NCBI RefSeq assembly: GCF_938002845.1
Contig: NZ_CALKZP010000051.1
Location: 62,001-126,000 of the forward strand
Reading direction: 5' to 3'
Length of the DNA: 64,000 nt
Source: an uncultured Campylobacter sp.
Lineage (GTDB): Bacteria; Campylobacterota; Campylobacteria; Campylobacterales; Campylobacteraceae
The first letter of the stretch is position 1. Each line of letters starts with the position of its first letter. The notes beneath the pieces were generated by a model that did not search any database, was not told the DNA's origin, and saw only the letters and a list, made by a program, of their open reading frames with translations. This document shows positions 1-7,841 of the stretch, one piece after another. A program made the translations under genes and the position numbers.

Positions 1-540
1 CCCTTTGCGGGGCTAAATTTAAATCAAATAGCGAGGATAAATACGCTTTTTATCGCGCGTCTATCAAATTTGGCGCCTTCGTTGATCAAGCGCTTCGGCA
101 AGGCTAAATTCGGTCAAATTTTAATTTCAAAACCTTGGCAAAGCGCAAATTTCTATTTATTTAAAATTTTAAACCCAACATATATGGCTATCTTTTTCTC
201 GTATTCAAATCAGTCAAAACAATAAAATTTTATGCTTCGATAAGCCCATAAAGAGATTAAATTTGATCCTTCTGTAAATTTGAGATTTGAGGTTTAAATT
301 TAAGTCGCTGGGCGGCTTCGCCGCAAATTTTATCCTCGCTCAATTTCGCGCCAAAAAGCGCATCGACAGCAAGCCCTTGTAGATACGGGTGCTGCGCCGT
401 CTCATTCGCGTCTCAAAACTGCGCGAGCTAAGCGGCAAAAATCTGCTCTGTAAATTGAATTTTACCAAAATCCATATTTCTTGATACCAAAGCGCTCAAA
501 TTTCAGGTAGAATATCGCCACATAAAATCAAGGCGGTAAA
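1..540. other. Intergenic region with no supported gene
   Basis: This is AT-rich spacer rich in AAATTT-type words, typical of this genome. I see no reading frame with protein-like composition on either strand. The last bases (about 530-540, AAGGCGGTAAA) hold the ribosome binding site of the kinase-ligase gene. Confidence 0.6.
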
Positions 541-2034
541 ATGAGAAAATTTATAGTCGTTCGCGGACATGCGGGCTCTGGTAAAACGACTTTCGCAAAA
601 GAGAAGATTAAAGAATTTAAAAACGAATACCCGCAGGCGCAAATTTATCATCTGGAAAACGATATGTTTCTAACCGATGAGGCGGGGGTTTATACTTGGT
701 CGCCGAAGCTTTTGGAGGATGCGAAGCACAAGGTCGCCCGCGAGATAAAGCAGGCGTATAAATTTGCCCTGGAAAACAAAGATAGAGACGTTCTTATCGT
801 GCTTAGCAACGTGAGCGCGCGCACCAAAGAGCTGCTAAGCCTAAAAGAGCAAGCCGCCCAGAATGGATTTATTTTCGAATGCTTTAGAATGCAAAATTTC
901 TTCGCCTCCGAGCACGGCGTCGATGAAGATACGGTAATAGCGATGTTTATCAAGGTCGCAAATAACAAAATAGAGGGCGAAATTTTGATCCCGCCCATCA
1001 ATCCTATGAGCGAAAGCGTAGCGCAAAAGATCAAAGACGCGGCGGCTCTAAACAGGCGCGATCTGCCCTTTGATACGGTGCAAAACACCTACGTAACGAA
1101 AAAATATATCGCCGCCACGCAAGATAAAAGGCTCTGGAGCGCGCGTCAAAGCGAGCTTTATCCCGAGCTTCGCACCTACAAATACTCAAAACGCGTCTTT
1201 TTCAAAGCCGATTGGGATAAGGCGTTGCTTGAGATGCGCGGGCTCATAATGGACGAGAATCTAAATATCATCGTGCGTCCGTTTAAAAAGGTCTATAACT
1301 ACTCGGAATTTACCTCGCACAAAAGCCTTTATCCTATCGACATCACAGACGATACGCCCGTGCTTGCCGTGCGAAAGGTAAACGGCTTTTTGGGGTGTTG
1401 CACCTACGTAGATGCCCACGAAAGCGACGCGAGCTTTAACCGCCGCGTCATCTACTCCACGACGGGATCGACCGATAGTAGATTTGCACAGATGGCGCGC
1501 GAGCACTGCTGTAAATTCGAAGAGATTTTCAAACGCTATCCAAATAAAACTTTTTTATTTGAGATCACCGACGAGAGCGACCCGCACATCGTAGAAGAGG
1601 AGCCTGGAGAGACCTTTATCGGACTTATCGACGCTAAAACCGGCGCGCAAGAGAGCGAATTTGAGCTGGATAAAATCGCTGCAAGCACCGCTGGCGCGCT
1701 AAAAAGACCTTTTTATAAAGAGGGCGAGCAGTATCTAAAAACGAGCTTTGCGGAGCTTAAAAATATAGTCAAAGAAGCAAAATTTGAGGGCTTTATGGTG
1801 TATATCCCAAGCCAAAACGATTTTTGCTTTAAGATGAAAACGCCTTATTATCTCGTGAATAAATTTTTCGCTCGCAGTAAAAACGAGGCGCTTTCCGGCA
1901 AACTGGATAAAACCAAGCTCGATGAGGAATTTCACCCTTTAGTCGATCACATCAAAGCAAACGAGCGTGAATTCAGATCCCTTGACGAGCAAGGCAAGCT
2001 AGGCTTTATAAAAGAATTTTTAGAAAAAATTTAA
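541..2034 (+). CDS. Polynucleotide kinase-RNA ligase fusion protein
   Basis: This 497-aa two-domain nucleic-acid repair enzyme is probably cytoplasmic. Residues 8-16 form a P-loop (GHAGSGKTT) in an AAA/PNK-like kinase domain that spans roughly the first 170 residues. The C-terminal half is a T4 Rnl1-like nucleotidyltransferase: motif I KVNG with candidate adenylated Lys279, an upstream RGLIMDE segment, motif III-like FLFEITDE (about 338-345), motif IV EGFMVY (416-421) and motif V FKMK (430-433). Such proteins phosphorylate 5'-OH ends and seal RNA nicks, for example in tRNA cleaved by anticodon nucleases. No 3'-phosphatase domain is visible within it, but the next gene encodes a metallophosphoesterase. 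The start is the ATG after AAGGCGGTAAA. The domain calls are firm; the RNA substrate is inference. Confidence 0.85.
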   Translation: MRKFIVVRGHAGSGKTTFAKEKIKEFKNEYPQAQIYHLENDMFLTDEAGVYTWSPKLLEDAKHKVAREIKQAYKFALENKDRDVLIVLSNVSARTKELLSLKEQAAQNGFIFECFRMQNFFASEHGVDEDTVIAMFIKVANNKIEGEILIPPINPMSESVAQKIKDAAALNRRDLPFDTVQNTYVTKKYIAATQDKRLWSARQSELYPELRTYKYSKRVFFKADWDKALLEMRGLIMDENLNIIVRPFKKVYNYSEFTSHKSLYPIDITDDTPVLAVRKVNGFLGCCTYVDAHESDASFNRRVIYSTTGSTDSRFAQMAREHCCKFEEIFKRYPNKTFLFEITDESDPHIVEEEPGETFIGLIDAKTGAQESEFELDKIAASTAGALKRPFYKEGEQYLKTSFAELKNIVKEAKFEGFMVYIPSQNDFCFKMKTPYYLVNKFFARSKNEALSGKLDKTKLDEEFHPLVDHIKANEREFRSLDEQGKLGFIKEFLEKI

Positions 2035-2113
2035 CGATTAGCGCGAATATTTGACGCCACGTAAATTTACGTAAAGCTCAAATTTGATGCGGCGATTAAA
2101 GCTTAAAGGAAAA

Positions 2114-2713
2114 ATGATGATATTTTTTACCTCCGATTTGCATTTTTATCACGCCAATATTATGAAATACTGCCCTAAATTTAGGGATTTTAACGACGTA
2201 AGCGAGATGAACGAAAAGCTAATAGAGCTCTGGAATGCCGTAGTGGGGCCGGAGGATACGGTTTATGATCTGGGCGATTTTGCATTTTGTAATAAATTAA
2301 AGGATCTAAAAAGCGTTGCGCGCAGGCTAAACGGCTCGCATGTGCTGATTTTAGGCAACCACGATACGCTCATCAGCCAAAACAAAGAAGCGCTGCTACG
2401 CGAGCTAAAAGACGACGGAAATCCTATCTTTAGCGATATCCTGCACTATAAGGAGCTAAATTTTGACGGCGGCGCGGGCGCGATGAAGGACGGCAAAACC
2501 GGTATGAGCATCTGTATGTTTCACTATCCCATAGAGGAGCATAACCACGCCTCGAAAGGCTCTTTTATGCTTCACGGACACTTGCACGACCGCGCTTCCA
2601 GCCTAGAGGGTCGCATACTAAACGTAGGCTTTGACTCGCACGGCAAAATTTTAAGCTTAGATGAGATCGTGCAAATTTTAGGGCAAAGGCAAATCGCGGC
2701 AAGATATTCGTGA
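2114..2713 (+). CDS. Calcineurin-like metallophosphoesterase
   Basis: This 199-aa phosphoesterase carries the full set of metal-ligand motifs in order: TSDLHFYH near the N-terminus, GDFAF, GNHD, FHYP and GHLHDR. I chose the second ATG pair at 2114 because AAAGGA lies just upstream; an in-frame ATG at 2084 would add ten residues of unlikely sequence. It lies 79 bp downstream of the kinase-ligase gene on the same strand. In bacterial Pnkp (Clostridium thermocellum type) a kinase, a calcineurin-like 2',3'-phosphatase and a ligase are combined in one protein. Here the same three activities would be split over two genes. Alternatively it is a generic YfcE-like phosphoesterase. Confidence 0.8.
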   Translation: MMIFFTSDLHFYHANIMKYCPKFRDFNDVSEMNEKLIELWNAVVGPEDTVYDLGDFAFCNKLKDLKSVARRLNGSHVLILGNHDTLISQNKEALLRELKDDGNPIFSDILHYKELNFDGGAGAMKDGKTGMSICMFHYPIEEHNHASKGSFMLHGHLHDRASSLEGRILNVGFDSHGKILSLDEIVQILGQRQIAARYS

Positions 2714-2938
2714 TCCGGGCTAAACACGGACAGCCGCAGCATTGATTTAAGCGTAGTCTGCCGCAATATATTACAAAAGCACCCGCATAATACGAGGATA
2801 GGCAAAGCGCTCGGCGGCGGCGGCAGCATCTTTATCGACAAGCACGGACACACGGGCTTTTCGTGGACGAAAGATAAGCTTGGCATGTATCACGGCGAAG
2901 CAAGGCTTGGAGACAAACCGATCGTCTACTGCCGCTAG
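2714..2938 (+). pseudogene. Remnant of isoaspartyl peptidase/L-asparaginase C-terminus
   Basis: Directly behind the phosphoesterase stop, and in the same frame, is an open stretch of about 74 codons without a plausible start. Its translation includes KALGGGGSIFIDKHGH followed by KLGMYHGEARLGDKP and ends IVYCR. This resembles the C-terminal end of plant-type asparaginase/isoaspartyl peptidases (a GG-I-D-G-N segment, then GMYRG and a terminal YR). It has no upstream N-terminal domain, so it is read as a decayed gene fragment. Read-through from the upstream TGA is possible but unsupported. Confidence 0.5.
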
Positions 2939-3779
2939 GCGAGAAATGATTGATTTTAGCAGATAGCGCGGAAACAGGGAAGTACTCGGTGAGAAACGAT
3001 CAAATTTGCCCCGCCTATTTTGACTCAGGCGGGGGCGAATTTGGTTAAATTTAATAGCTTATTCAAAAATCCCAGAATTTGATTTTATATGAAAGACGAA
3101 GTCAAATTTAAAAGCGATAAAACCTAGCTTCACCGCTCAAATTTTGCCCTTTTGTCTACGCGCAAATTTTAAAATTTGCCGCACGCTTTAAAAGATCGGT
3201 GCGTATTTAAAAGACGATTACGCGCCTAAAATAGCTGCTCCAATCGTTTTAATAAAGCTTCGCTTCGGCGTGACGGGGCGGAGCTAAATTTTAAATTTAC
3301 TCGCGCGTAATCCACGCCGACGCACCGAGCGGCAAGAATGAGAAGCAGGGTATGTTCTCTTTTGGTACCAAAATCCAAAACGATACCGCCTTTTGCACTA
3401 GCTATGAATACGGCGTGTATGAAGCAACAGAGCAAGGGCGAACCCAACCGGTGCGCGGACGAAATTTCGCGGAATTTAGTCAATTGTCGCGTGCGATTTT
3501 ATCTAAGCTGCTGCAAATTTTATCCCTAGCCGCCGCAATCTTGCCTGAGTTCATACATAATTTCACGAAATTCCGTAGAATTTTACGCTGCGTATTCTGC
3601 AAACCGACGGGCAAAATTTTATGGACGCGACCGAATTGCATGCGTAAATTCTACCGTCAAATTATAATCTGGCGCAAATTTTGCGGACAGAATCGCTAGC
3701 TAAATTTAAACCCACGCGGTTAAGCCTAGCAAGCCCGCCTGCTAAAATTTCGTTCGCGCAGAATTTCATTTGGGTAAAG
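2939..3779. other. Gene-poor region of about 840 bp
   Basis: No convincing gene is visible. A plus-strand frame at 3352-3699 and a minus-strand frame at 3226-3483 are open, but they have no good ribosome binding site and their composition is unlike protein. They may be degraded sequence. AAATTT words dominate the second half. Confidence 0.5.
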
Positions 3780-4886
3780 TTAAAATTCCAGCCGAAACTC
3801 CGTCTCTCCCGGCTCGCTTCTGCACGAAATTTTAAGCCCGAGCTCATCGCAGTATTTTTTCACGATAAAAAGCCCGATGCCAAAGCCGCCGTTGCGCTGA
3901 TCAAAGCGGGTGTAAAGCTCGAAAATATGCGGCAGATTTTGCCGTGCGATGCCCGCGCCGCTGTTTTTAATGCGAAGCGAGCGCTCGCTTAGGCTCACAT
4001 CGACGCAGCCGAGCTCATTACAATATTTTATCGCATTGTCAAGCAGATTATCGATGATCTTTCGCAGCTTAAACTCATCCGCGCAAAAGGCTACCGGACG
4101 CAGATCGGCGCTTAAGCTTATGCACTTTTGCTCCGCAGAGACGCCGAAATACTCTATGCGGCTTTGCAGCAGCTCGCCTAAATTTACCTCCCGCCCGCTG
4201 CCGCTTTTGTTTAAGCTTAGCGCGGTTAGATCCTCAAACAGCGCGTTTATCGTATTTGCGCCCGCCTTGATATTGCCCAGATATTTTTTCGCATCGGTAT
4301 CAAAAAGCTCGATACTCATCAAAATCACGCTAAGCGGGGTTTTTATCTCGTGCGTCGTGTCGCGGATGAAGCCATTTAAAAACTCGATCTTTTCGTAAAG
4401 CGGGCGCAGCGAAAGGCGGATGATAAAATACGCGATCAGCAAAATAAGCGCCAAAACAAGCGTGCTCGCAGCTAAAATTTTAAGCTTCAGCGCCGCGAGC
4501 TTGCCCTCAAGCGCCTCCGTTTTGATCGCTATGTAATACTCCATGCCGTCATTGGCGGTGAGATTAAACTGCTCGATCCTGCTGGCCCCCTCCATATACA
4601 CGCGCGGCGCATCATCCTTCGGCTCGAAATCCCGCGCGATCTCATCGCTGCTATTCAGATCCGCCGCGTATGCCTGCATGGCGTCGAAATCACCCTCGTT
4701 TAGGCGCCCGCCGCGCGCGAGCTTGGCCTCTAAGCCGTGCTTGAAATCTCTGATCGCAAAGGCATCGCGATCCGCGATAAAAAACTTCTCCCGCTCGTAA
4801 AATACGCTGCTTACCAGCGCCAAAAACAGGACGCTAGTAAGCGTGTAGAGCAAAAAAATAGGTAGAATTTGACGCATTTTGGACAC
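3780..4886 (-). CDS. Sensor histidine kinase
   Basis: This 368-aa inner-membrane sensor kinase has a first membrane segment at about residues 8-28, a periplasmic domain of roughly 100 residues, and a second membrane segment at about 137-158. The HisKA H-box is DTTHEIKTPLS (phospho-acceptor His179) and the ATPase N-box is IIDNLLDNAIKY (277-288). A shortened G region reads NSGAGI and then GGFGIGLFIVKK. The partner regulator lies immediately upstream in the operon with 9 bp between the genes. The periplasmic domain is not one I recognise. The signal may be envelope or metal stress if the DUF1104 gene beyond the prophage belongs to the same locus (inference). Confidence 0.92.
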   Translation of the reverse strand: MSKMRQILPIFLLYTLTSVLFLALVSSVFYEREKFFIADRDAFAIRDFKHGLEAKLARGGRLNEGDFDAMQAYAADLNSSDEIARDFEPKDDAPRVYMEGASRIEQFNLTANDGMEYYIAIKTEALEGKLAALKLKILAASTLVLALILLIAYFIIRLSLRPLYEKIEFLNGFIRDTTHEIKTPLSVILMSIELFDTDAKKYLGNIKAGANTINALFEDLTALSLNKSGSGREVNLGELLQSRIEYFGVSAEQKCISLSADLRPVAFCADEFKLRKIIDNLLDNAIKYCNELGCVDVSLSERSLRIKNSGAGIARQNLPHIFELYTRFDQRNGGFGIGLFIVKKYCDELGLKISCRSEPGETEFRLEF

Positions 4887-4895
4887 GGCGCGCTC

Positions 4896-5558
4896 CTAGA
4901 GATATTTGTAGCCGAGCTTGGAAGCGTTTATGATGCGATCCTTACCCAAAATTTTTCGCAGCTCCGCGATATAAACGCGCAGGCTAAGCTTGCTCGGACT
5001 TTCGTCGTAGTCCCATAGCGCGGCGAAAATTTCATCTTTGCTAAGGAATTTATCGCGGTTTTTTAGAAGCAGAGCAAGAAGCCGCGCCTGCTTCTGCGGC
5101 ATCGGCACGGCTCTTCCGTCGCGATAAAGCGCGTGCTGAGCCATATCAAAGCTAAAACCTCCGCCGATATTTTCGCGTCTGGCGGCGTTGTGGACGAAGG
5201 TGCGCTTTAGTAGATTATCCGCGCGCAGAGCCAGCTCTTTTAGCTCGAAAGGCTTTTTGAGGTAGTCGTCGCAGCCGCTTCCAAAGCCGCTTTCGACGTC
5301 TTGCAGAGTATTTAGCGACGTCGTGAAAATGCACGGTGCTCCGCACCCGGCCTCGCGCAGCTCGCGAAGCAGCGCAAAGCCGTTGCAGCCGATGATTTTG
5401 ACGTCGAAGATCCACAGATCGAAGCTCTTTTCGTACGCTAAAGAGAGCGCCTCGTCGTAGCTTTTGCTGCCGCTTACTTCGTGCCCCGCGCCGCGCATGT
5501 AGGTACACATCATGTCTAGCAGCATCCCCTCGTCCTCGACGATCAAAACTCTTGCCAT
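4896..5558 (-). CDS. OmpR-family response regulator
   Basis: This 220-aa regulator has an N-terminal receiver with the acidic pocket EDE (residues 8-10), phospho-acceptor Asp52 (IFDVK), Thr80 and Lys102 (LKKPFE). A winged-helix DNA-binding domain follows from about 125 to the end (SKDEIFAALWDY, LRVYIAELRKILG). It forms an operon with the downstream kinase gene. The ribosome binding site GGAGGCGGGCC precedes the ATG. Only 32 bp of native leader remains before the prophage terminus at 5591, so its original promoter is probably displaced; see the findings. Confidence 0.93.
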   Translation of the reverse strand: MARVLIVEDEGMLLDMMCTYMRGAGHEVSGSKSYDEALSLAYEKSFDLWIFDVKIIGCNGFALLRELREAGCGAPCIFTTSLNTLQDVESGFGSGCDDYLKKPFELKELALRADNLLKRTFVHNAARRENIGGGFSFDMAQHALYRDGRAVPMPQKQARLLALLLKNRDKFLSKDEIFAALWDYDESPSKLSLRVYIAELRKILGKDRIINASKLGYKYL

Positions 5559-5585
5559 GGCCCGCCTCCTTGCATAGAATTTTTG

Positions 5586-5590
5586 AAATT
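5586..5590. repeat. Left target-site duplication AAATT
   Basis: This five-base direct repeat AAATT is identical to 39461-39465. Mu-type transposition generates 5-bp target duplications. The prophage begins at the next base with TG. Confidence 0.85.
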
Positions 5591-5680
5591 TGTAAAACCG
5601 CTTTTCAAATCAAAGCAAATTTACGCTTAAAATCAAAGTGGAGTAAATTCGGCGGTTTTCCACTTTGATTTGAAACGTAA
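5591..5680. promoter_or_regulatory. Left prophage terminus with transposase-binding-like repeats
   Basis: TCAAAG cores occur at 5610-5615 and 5633-5638 on the plus strand and, inverted, at 5663-5668. The surrounding consensus is approximately YTTNAAATCAAAGTGG. The second and third copies form a 12-bp inverted repeat. MuA binds several such sites near each phage end, so these are candidate A-binding sites. The match with the right terminus supports this. Confidence 0.7.
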
Positions 5681-5748
5681 ATTTTTATTTTAAAACGGCT
5701 TTTTAAATACCCTTTAAAAGTTTAATATATTTGAGTTTAAAAAAGAAT

Positions 5749-6621
5749 TTAGTATAGATTTATCGAGCGATCGATTTTCATATGTTCGTTTTGTAGAAAC
5801 CGGGCATACACCTTGATCGTCATATCCAAATTTGCGTGACCGAGGATTTGAGATACCCATTTCAGTGGGATTTCGCCCCTTACCGCGCGCTCTACCATAT
5901 GGGTTGCGAATGTGTGGCGGGTGTGTCTGGCGCTTCGGTATGGGATACCGCATTCAGCTAGAAATTTACGCCACCTGCCGTTGCCGAAAAGCGACGTAGA
6001 GCCGAAAAGATGATCTCCCCTTTCCGAAAAGACCCACTCGCAATCCCGATCCTCTTTAAGCCGGGCGATGTATGGCAGCAGCGGCGTAAATATAGGCACG
6101 ATCCTATCCTCTCCGGTTTTGGTGCGAGGTTTAACAAGCCCGTCCGTGAGGCTTTTGCTGATCGATATACTCATAGCCTCCATATCTATATCATCCCAGC
6201 GCAGAGCCAAAATTTCGCAGCATCTAGCCCCCGTATAGAACGCAAAAGCAAGAAAGCTCTCAAGCCGCCCGCTAGCCTTTGAAAGCATCAGATCCACCTC
6301 CTCCGCCGAGAATGGATCTGTTTTGCTGCGCGGGATCTTTGGATATTTCGCGCGCAGAAATGGATTTTTTGCAAGCTTTCCGGCTTCTACTGCTTGCTCG
6401 CAGGCTCTACGCCAGCACAGCACGACGCGCTTGATAGTGCTCGGGGCTAGACCTTCCTCAAGCCCCGCCAGCCACTTTTGAATATCCACTTTCTTGATGC
6501 AGGCGGCATCTTTCGGCAGATATTTCGTATGTGAGAACGCGAACTTTTGCTTGCGGCCCTGTTCAAAATTTATCTGCCCGAGATCTTCGAGATAGTCTCG
6601 GGCTATAGTTGTGAGGGTCAT
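5749..6621 (-). CDS. Tyrosine recombinase (phage integrase family)
   Basis: This 290-aa protein has an N-terminal SAM-like core-binding domain (about 1-90) and a C-terminal catalytic domain. Catalytic residues visible are Arg133 in TGARCCEILALRW, Arg235 in TRHTFATH, His262 in LGHANLDMT and nucleophile Tyr272 in KVYARF. Where the first histidine of HxxR is often found, this protein has Arg232. It is the last gene before the left terminus of a DDE-transposase phage, so it is not needed for Mu-type integration. Possible roles are DNA inversion (as Gin in Mu), dimer resolution, or a relic of an inserted element. Its start lies one base from the stop of the upstream gene, so it is translated in an operon with the two small genes. 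Confidence 0.88.
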   Translation of the reverse strand: MTLTTIARDYLEDLGQINFEQGRKQKFAFSHTKYLPKDAACIKKVDIQKWLAGLEEGLAPSTIKRVVLCWRRACEQAVEAGKLAKNPFLRAKYPKIPRSKTDPFSAEEVDLMLSKASGRLESFLAFAFYTGARCCEILALRWDDIDMEAMSISISKSLTDGLVKPRTKTGEDRIVPIFTPLLPYIARLKEDRDCEWVFSERGDHLFGSTSLFGNGRWRKFLAECGIPYRSARHTRHTFATHMVERAVRGEIPLKWVSQILGHANLDMTIKVYARFLQNEHMKIDRSINLY

Positions 6622-6622
6622 A

Positions 6623-7027
6623 TCACGCCTCTTGCACTGCCTTGAGCGACCCGAAACGTTTCAGCTCCAGCTCGCCGCTCTCATTTTTGACGACCATATA
6701 CCAAACCTTGCTATCGCTTTTCCAGCTGCCGTCATCAAGCCTAGCCTCAAATTTGTCGCCTTCTTTTGCTCTGAAGGTAAAAGAGGTGTCATAATACTTG
6801 TGTTTGCTATCCCAGTTCTTGCCGTTGCAATCGATAAACTCTCTTTGAACTTTGCCGTCCGTAAAGCTGAGGCGAGCCATATATGCGTGACCGTTTTTTC
6901 TAGGGTCTATACTCTCAAACGTCTCGACAATAAACTGTTTGTCCGCTTTGCGGCTCTCTATGATAGCCTTTGCTTGGGTGACGAGCTCAAGCAATTCTGC
7001 GTCCGATAATAAAGCTAGATTTTCCAT
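6623..7027 (-). CDS. Hypothetical protein, 134 aa
   Basis: The family is not recognised. This is a soluble, charged protein with a helical N-terminus (LLSDAELLELVTQAKAIIESRK) and a beta-rich, tryptophan-containing middle. It ends next to the recombinase start and overlaps the stop of the upstream gene by its own start codon (TAATG), so the three genes form one transcription unit. A recombinase accessory role is conceivable from position only. Confidence 0.7.
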   Translation of the reverse strand: MENLALLSDAELLELVTQAKAIIESRKADKQFIVETFESIDPRKNGHAYMARLSFTDGKVQREFIDCNGKNWDSKHKYYDTSFTFRAKEGDKFEARLDDGSWKSDSKVWYMVVKNESGELELKRFGSLKAVQEA

Positions 7028-7344
7028 TATTTACCCCTTATTACACGCTCAAGCGCATTGATATCGACATCCATATCGAGCGCGCGTTGATACTCCGCCC
7101 GCTTTTCAGCGCTCTTTAGGTTGTACACGAACCATGAAAAAACCTTTTTGTCAGTATCGTTTAGTCTTATAGCCTCTCTGTCCTCTGCGGAGAGGATAGT
7201 ATTGATGAATACTTCGATCCTCTCTAGCGTAGTGTTTGACGGGAAAGTTCCAGTGGTGTCTATGGCACCGTGTACGCCGTTTCGCCATCTTGCGATGCCG
7301 GAGAGGATCGCGTTTGCTTCGCCTTTGTTGTAGTAGCTTTTCAT
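7027..7344 (-). CDS. Hypothetical protein, 105 aa
   Basis: This is the first gene of the leftward unit that ends with the tyrosine recombinase. Its ribosome binding site AAAGGA lies 6 bases before the ATG. No family is recognised; the protein looks soluble and mostly helical. Transcription probably starts at the consensus promoter around 7475-7503 and passes through a structured leader. Confidence 0.7.
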   Translation of the reverse strand: MKSYYNKGEANAILSGIARWRNGVHGAIDTTGTFPSNTTLERIEVFINTILSAEDREAIRLNDTDKKVFSWFVYNLKSAEKRAEYQRALDMDVDINALERVIRGK

Positions 7345-7368
7345 TTTTTATCCTTTATGGTATAATAA

Positions 7369-7427
7369 AGGCTCCTTTGGGAGCAACTTGCGGTGAGATT
7401 GTTTTTTTCATTGGGTCTCGCCGCACC
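7369..7427 (-). promoter_or_regulatory. Structured leader with two hairpins
   Basis: On the minus strand a 10-bp stem (TGCGGCGAGA with TCTCACCGCA, one G-T pair) is followed by GCTCC-CAAA-GGAGC and a T-rich tail. The region sits in the roughly 124-nt leader between the consensus promoter and the first gene of the recombinase unit. It could be an attenuator or a small RNA; there is no direct evidence for either. Confidence 0.45.
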
Positions 7428-7474
7428 CCTGATATAATCAAGTAACTACACTTTTTTATATCTTTTATGCCGTG

Positions 7475-7503
7475 ATTATACATTATTTTTTAACTATTGT
7501 CAA
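7475..7503 (-). promoter_or_regulatory. Consensus sigma-70 promoter of the recombinase unit
   Basis: On the minus strand TTGACA (7498-7503) and TATAAT (7475-7480) are separated by exactly 17 bp. Both hexamers are perfect consensus. It drives leftward transcription into the three-gene unit ending with the tyrosine recombinase, and possibly onward through the prophage end into the response regulator. Confidence 0.8.
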
Positions 7504-7596
7504 GAGTATAATACATTTTTATTGTATTTTTTTGATTAAAAATTATAAATTTATGAATTATATGTTAAAATACCGAAAAATTTAAAAAGGAATACT

Positions 7597-7812
7597 ATGA
7601 ACATAAAAGTATTTGAAGCTAAGCTCGCGGAGCTAGGTTTGAGCAAAAAGGAGTTTGCGGCCATGGTGGGTGCGGTTTATAACGGCGTAGTAAATTGGAA
7701 CTCCAAAGGAGAAACGCCGAAATGGGTGGACAGCTGGATAGAAAATTATGAAAAGGCCAAGAGCTATGAAATTATAAAAGAACAGGTGCTTAGGGTCGAA
7801 AAAATAAAGTGA
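7597..7812 (+). CDS. Small HTH-like DNA-binding protein
   Basis: This 71-aa protein has an N-terminal helix-turn-helix-like segment (LGLSKKEFAAMVGAVYNGVVNWNSKGETPKW), as in short Cro/transcriptional-regulator proteins, and a helical tail. It diverges from the recombinase unit, which it may regulate (inference). The ribosome binding site AAAAAGG and an extended -10 (TGTTAAAAT, 7563-7571) precede it. It converges on the methyltransferase gene, with a terminator hairpin between the two stop codons. Confidence 0.65.
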   Translation: MNIKVFEAKLAELGLSKKEFAAMVGAVYNGVVNWNSKGETPKWVDSWIENYEKAKSYEIIKEQVLRVEKIK

Positions 7813-7840
7813 TTAAAGGCCGTTTAAAAAGCCTTTAATC
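7811..7840. terminator. Bidirectional terminator hairpin
   Basis: Perfect 10-bp arms, GATTAAAGGC (7811-7820) and GCCTTTAATC (7831-7840), enclose a 10-nt loop. The hairpin lies between two convergent genes. Confidence 0.65.
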
Positions 7841-7841
7841 C

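Noticed and set aside
690..1088. Minus-strand ORF inside the kinase-ligase gene
   Set aside because: Cysteine/serine-rich composition and full overlap with a clearly conserved enzyme frame.
3352..3699. Plus-strand ORF upstream of the histidine kinase
   Set aside because: No ribosome binding site, and the second half is translated AAATTT-type spacer; there is no recognisable domain.
5749..7812. A separate site-specific integrated island defined by the tyrosine recombinase
   Set aside because: The transposase-type terminus and AAATT duplication lie outside it at 5591, and no direct-repeat att pair or tRNA target is visible around 5749-7812. It is treated as part of the phage.
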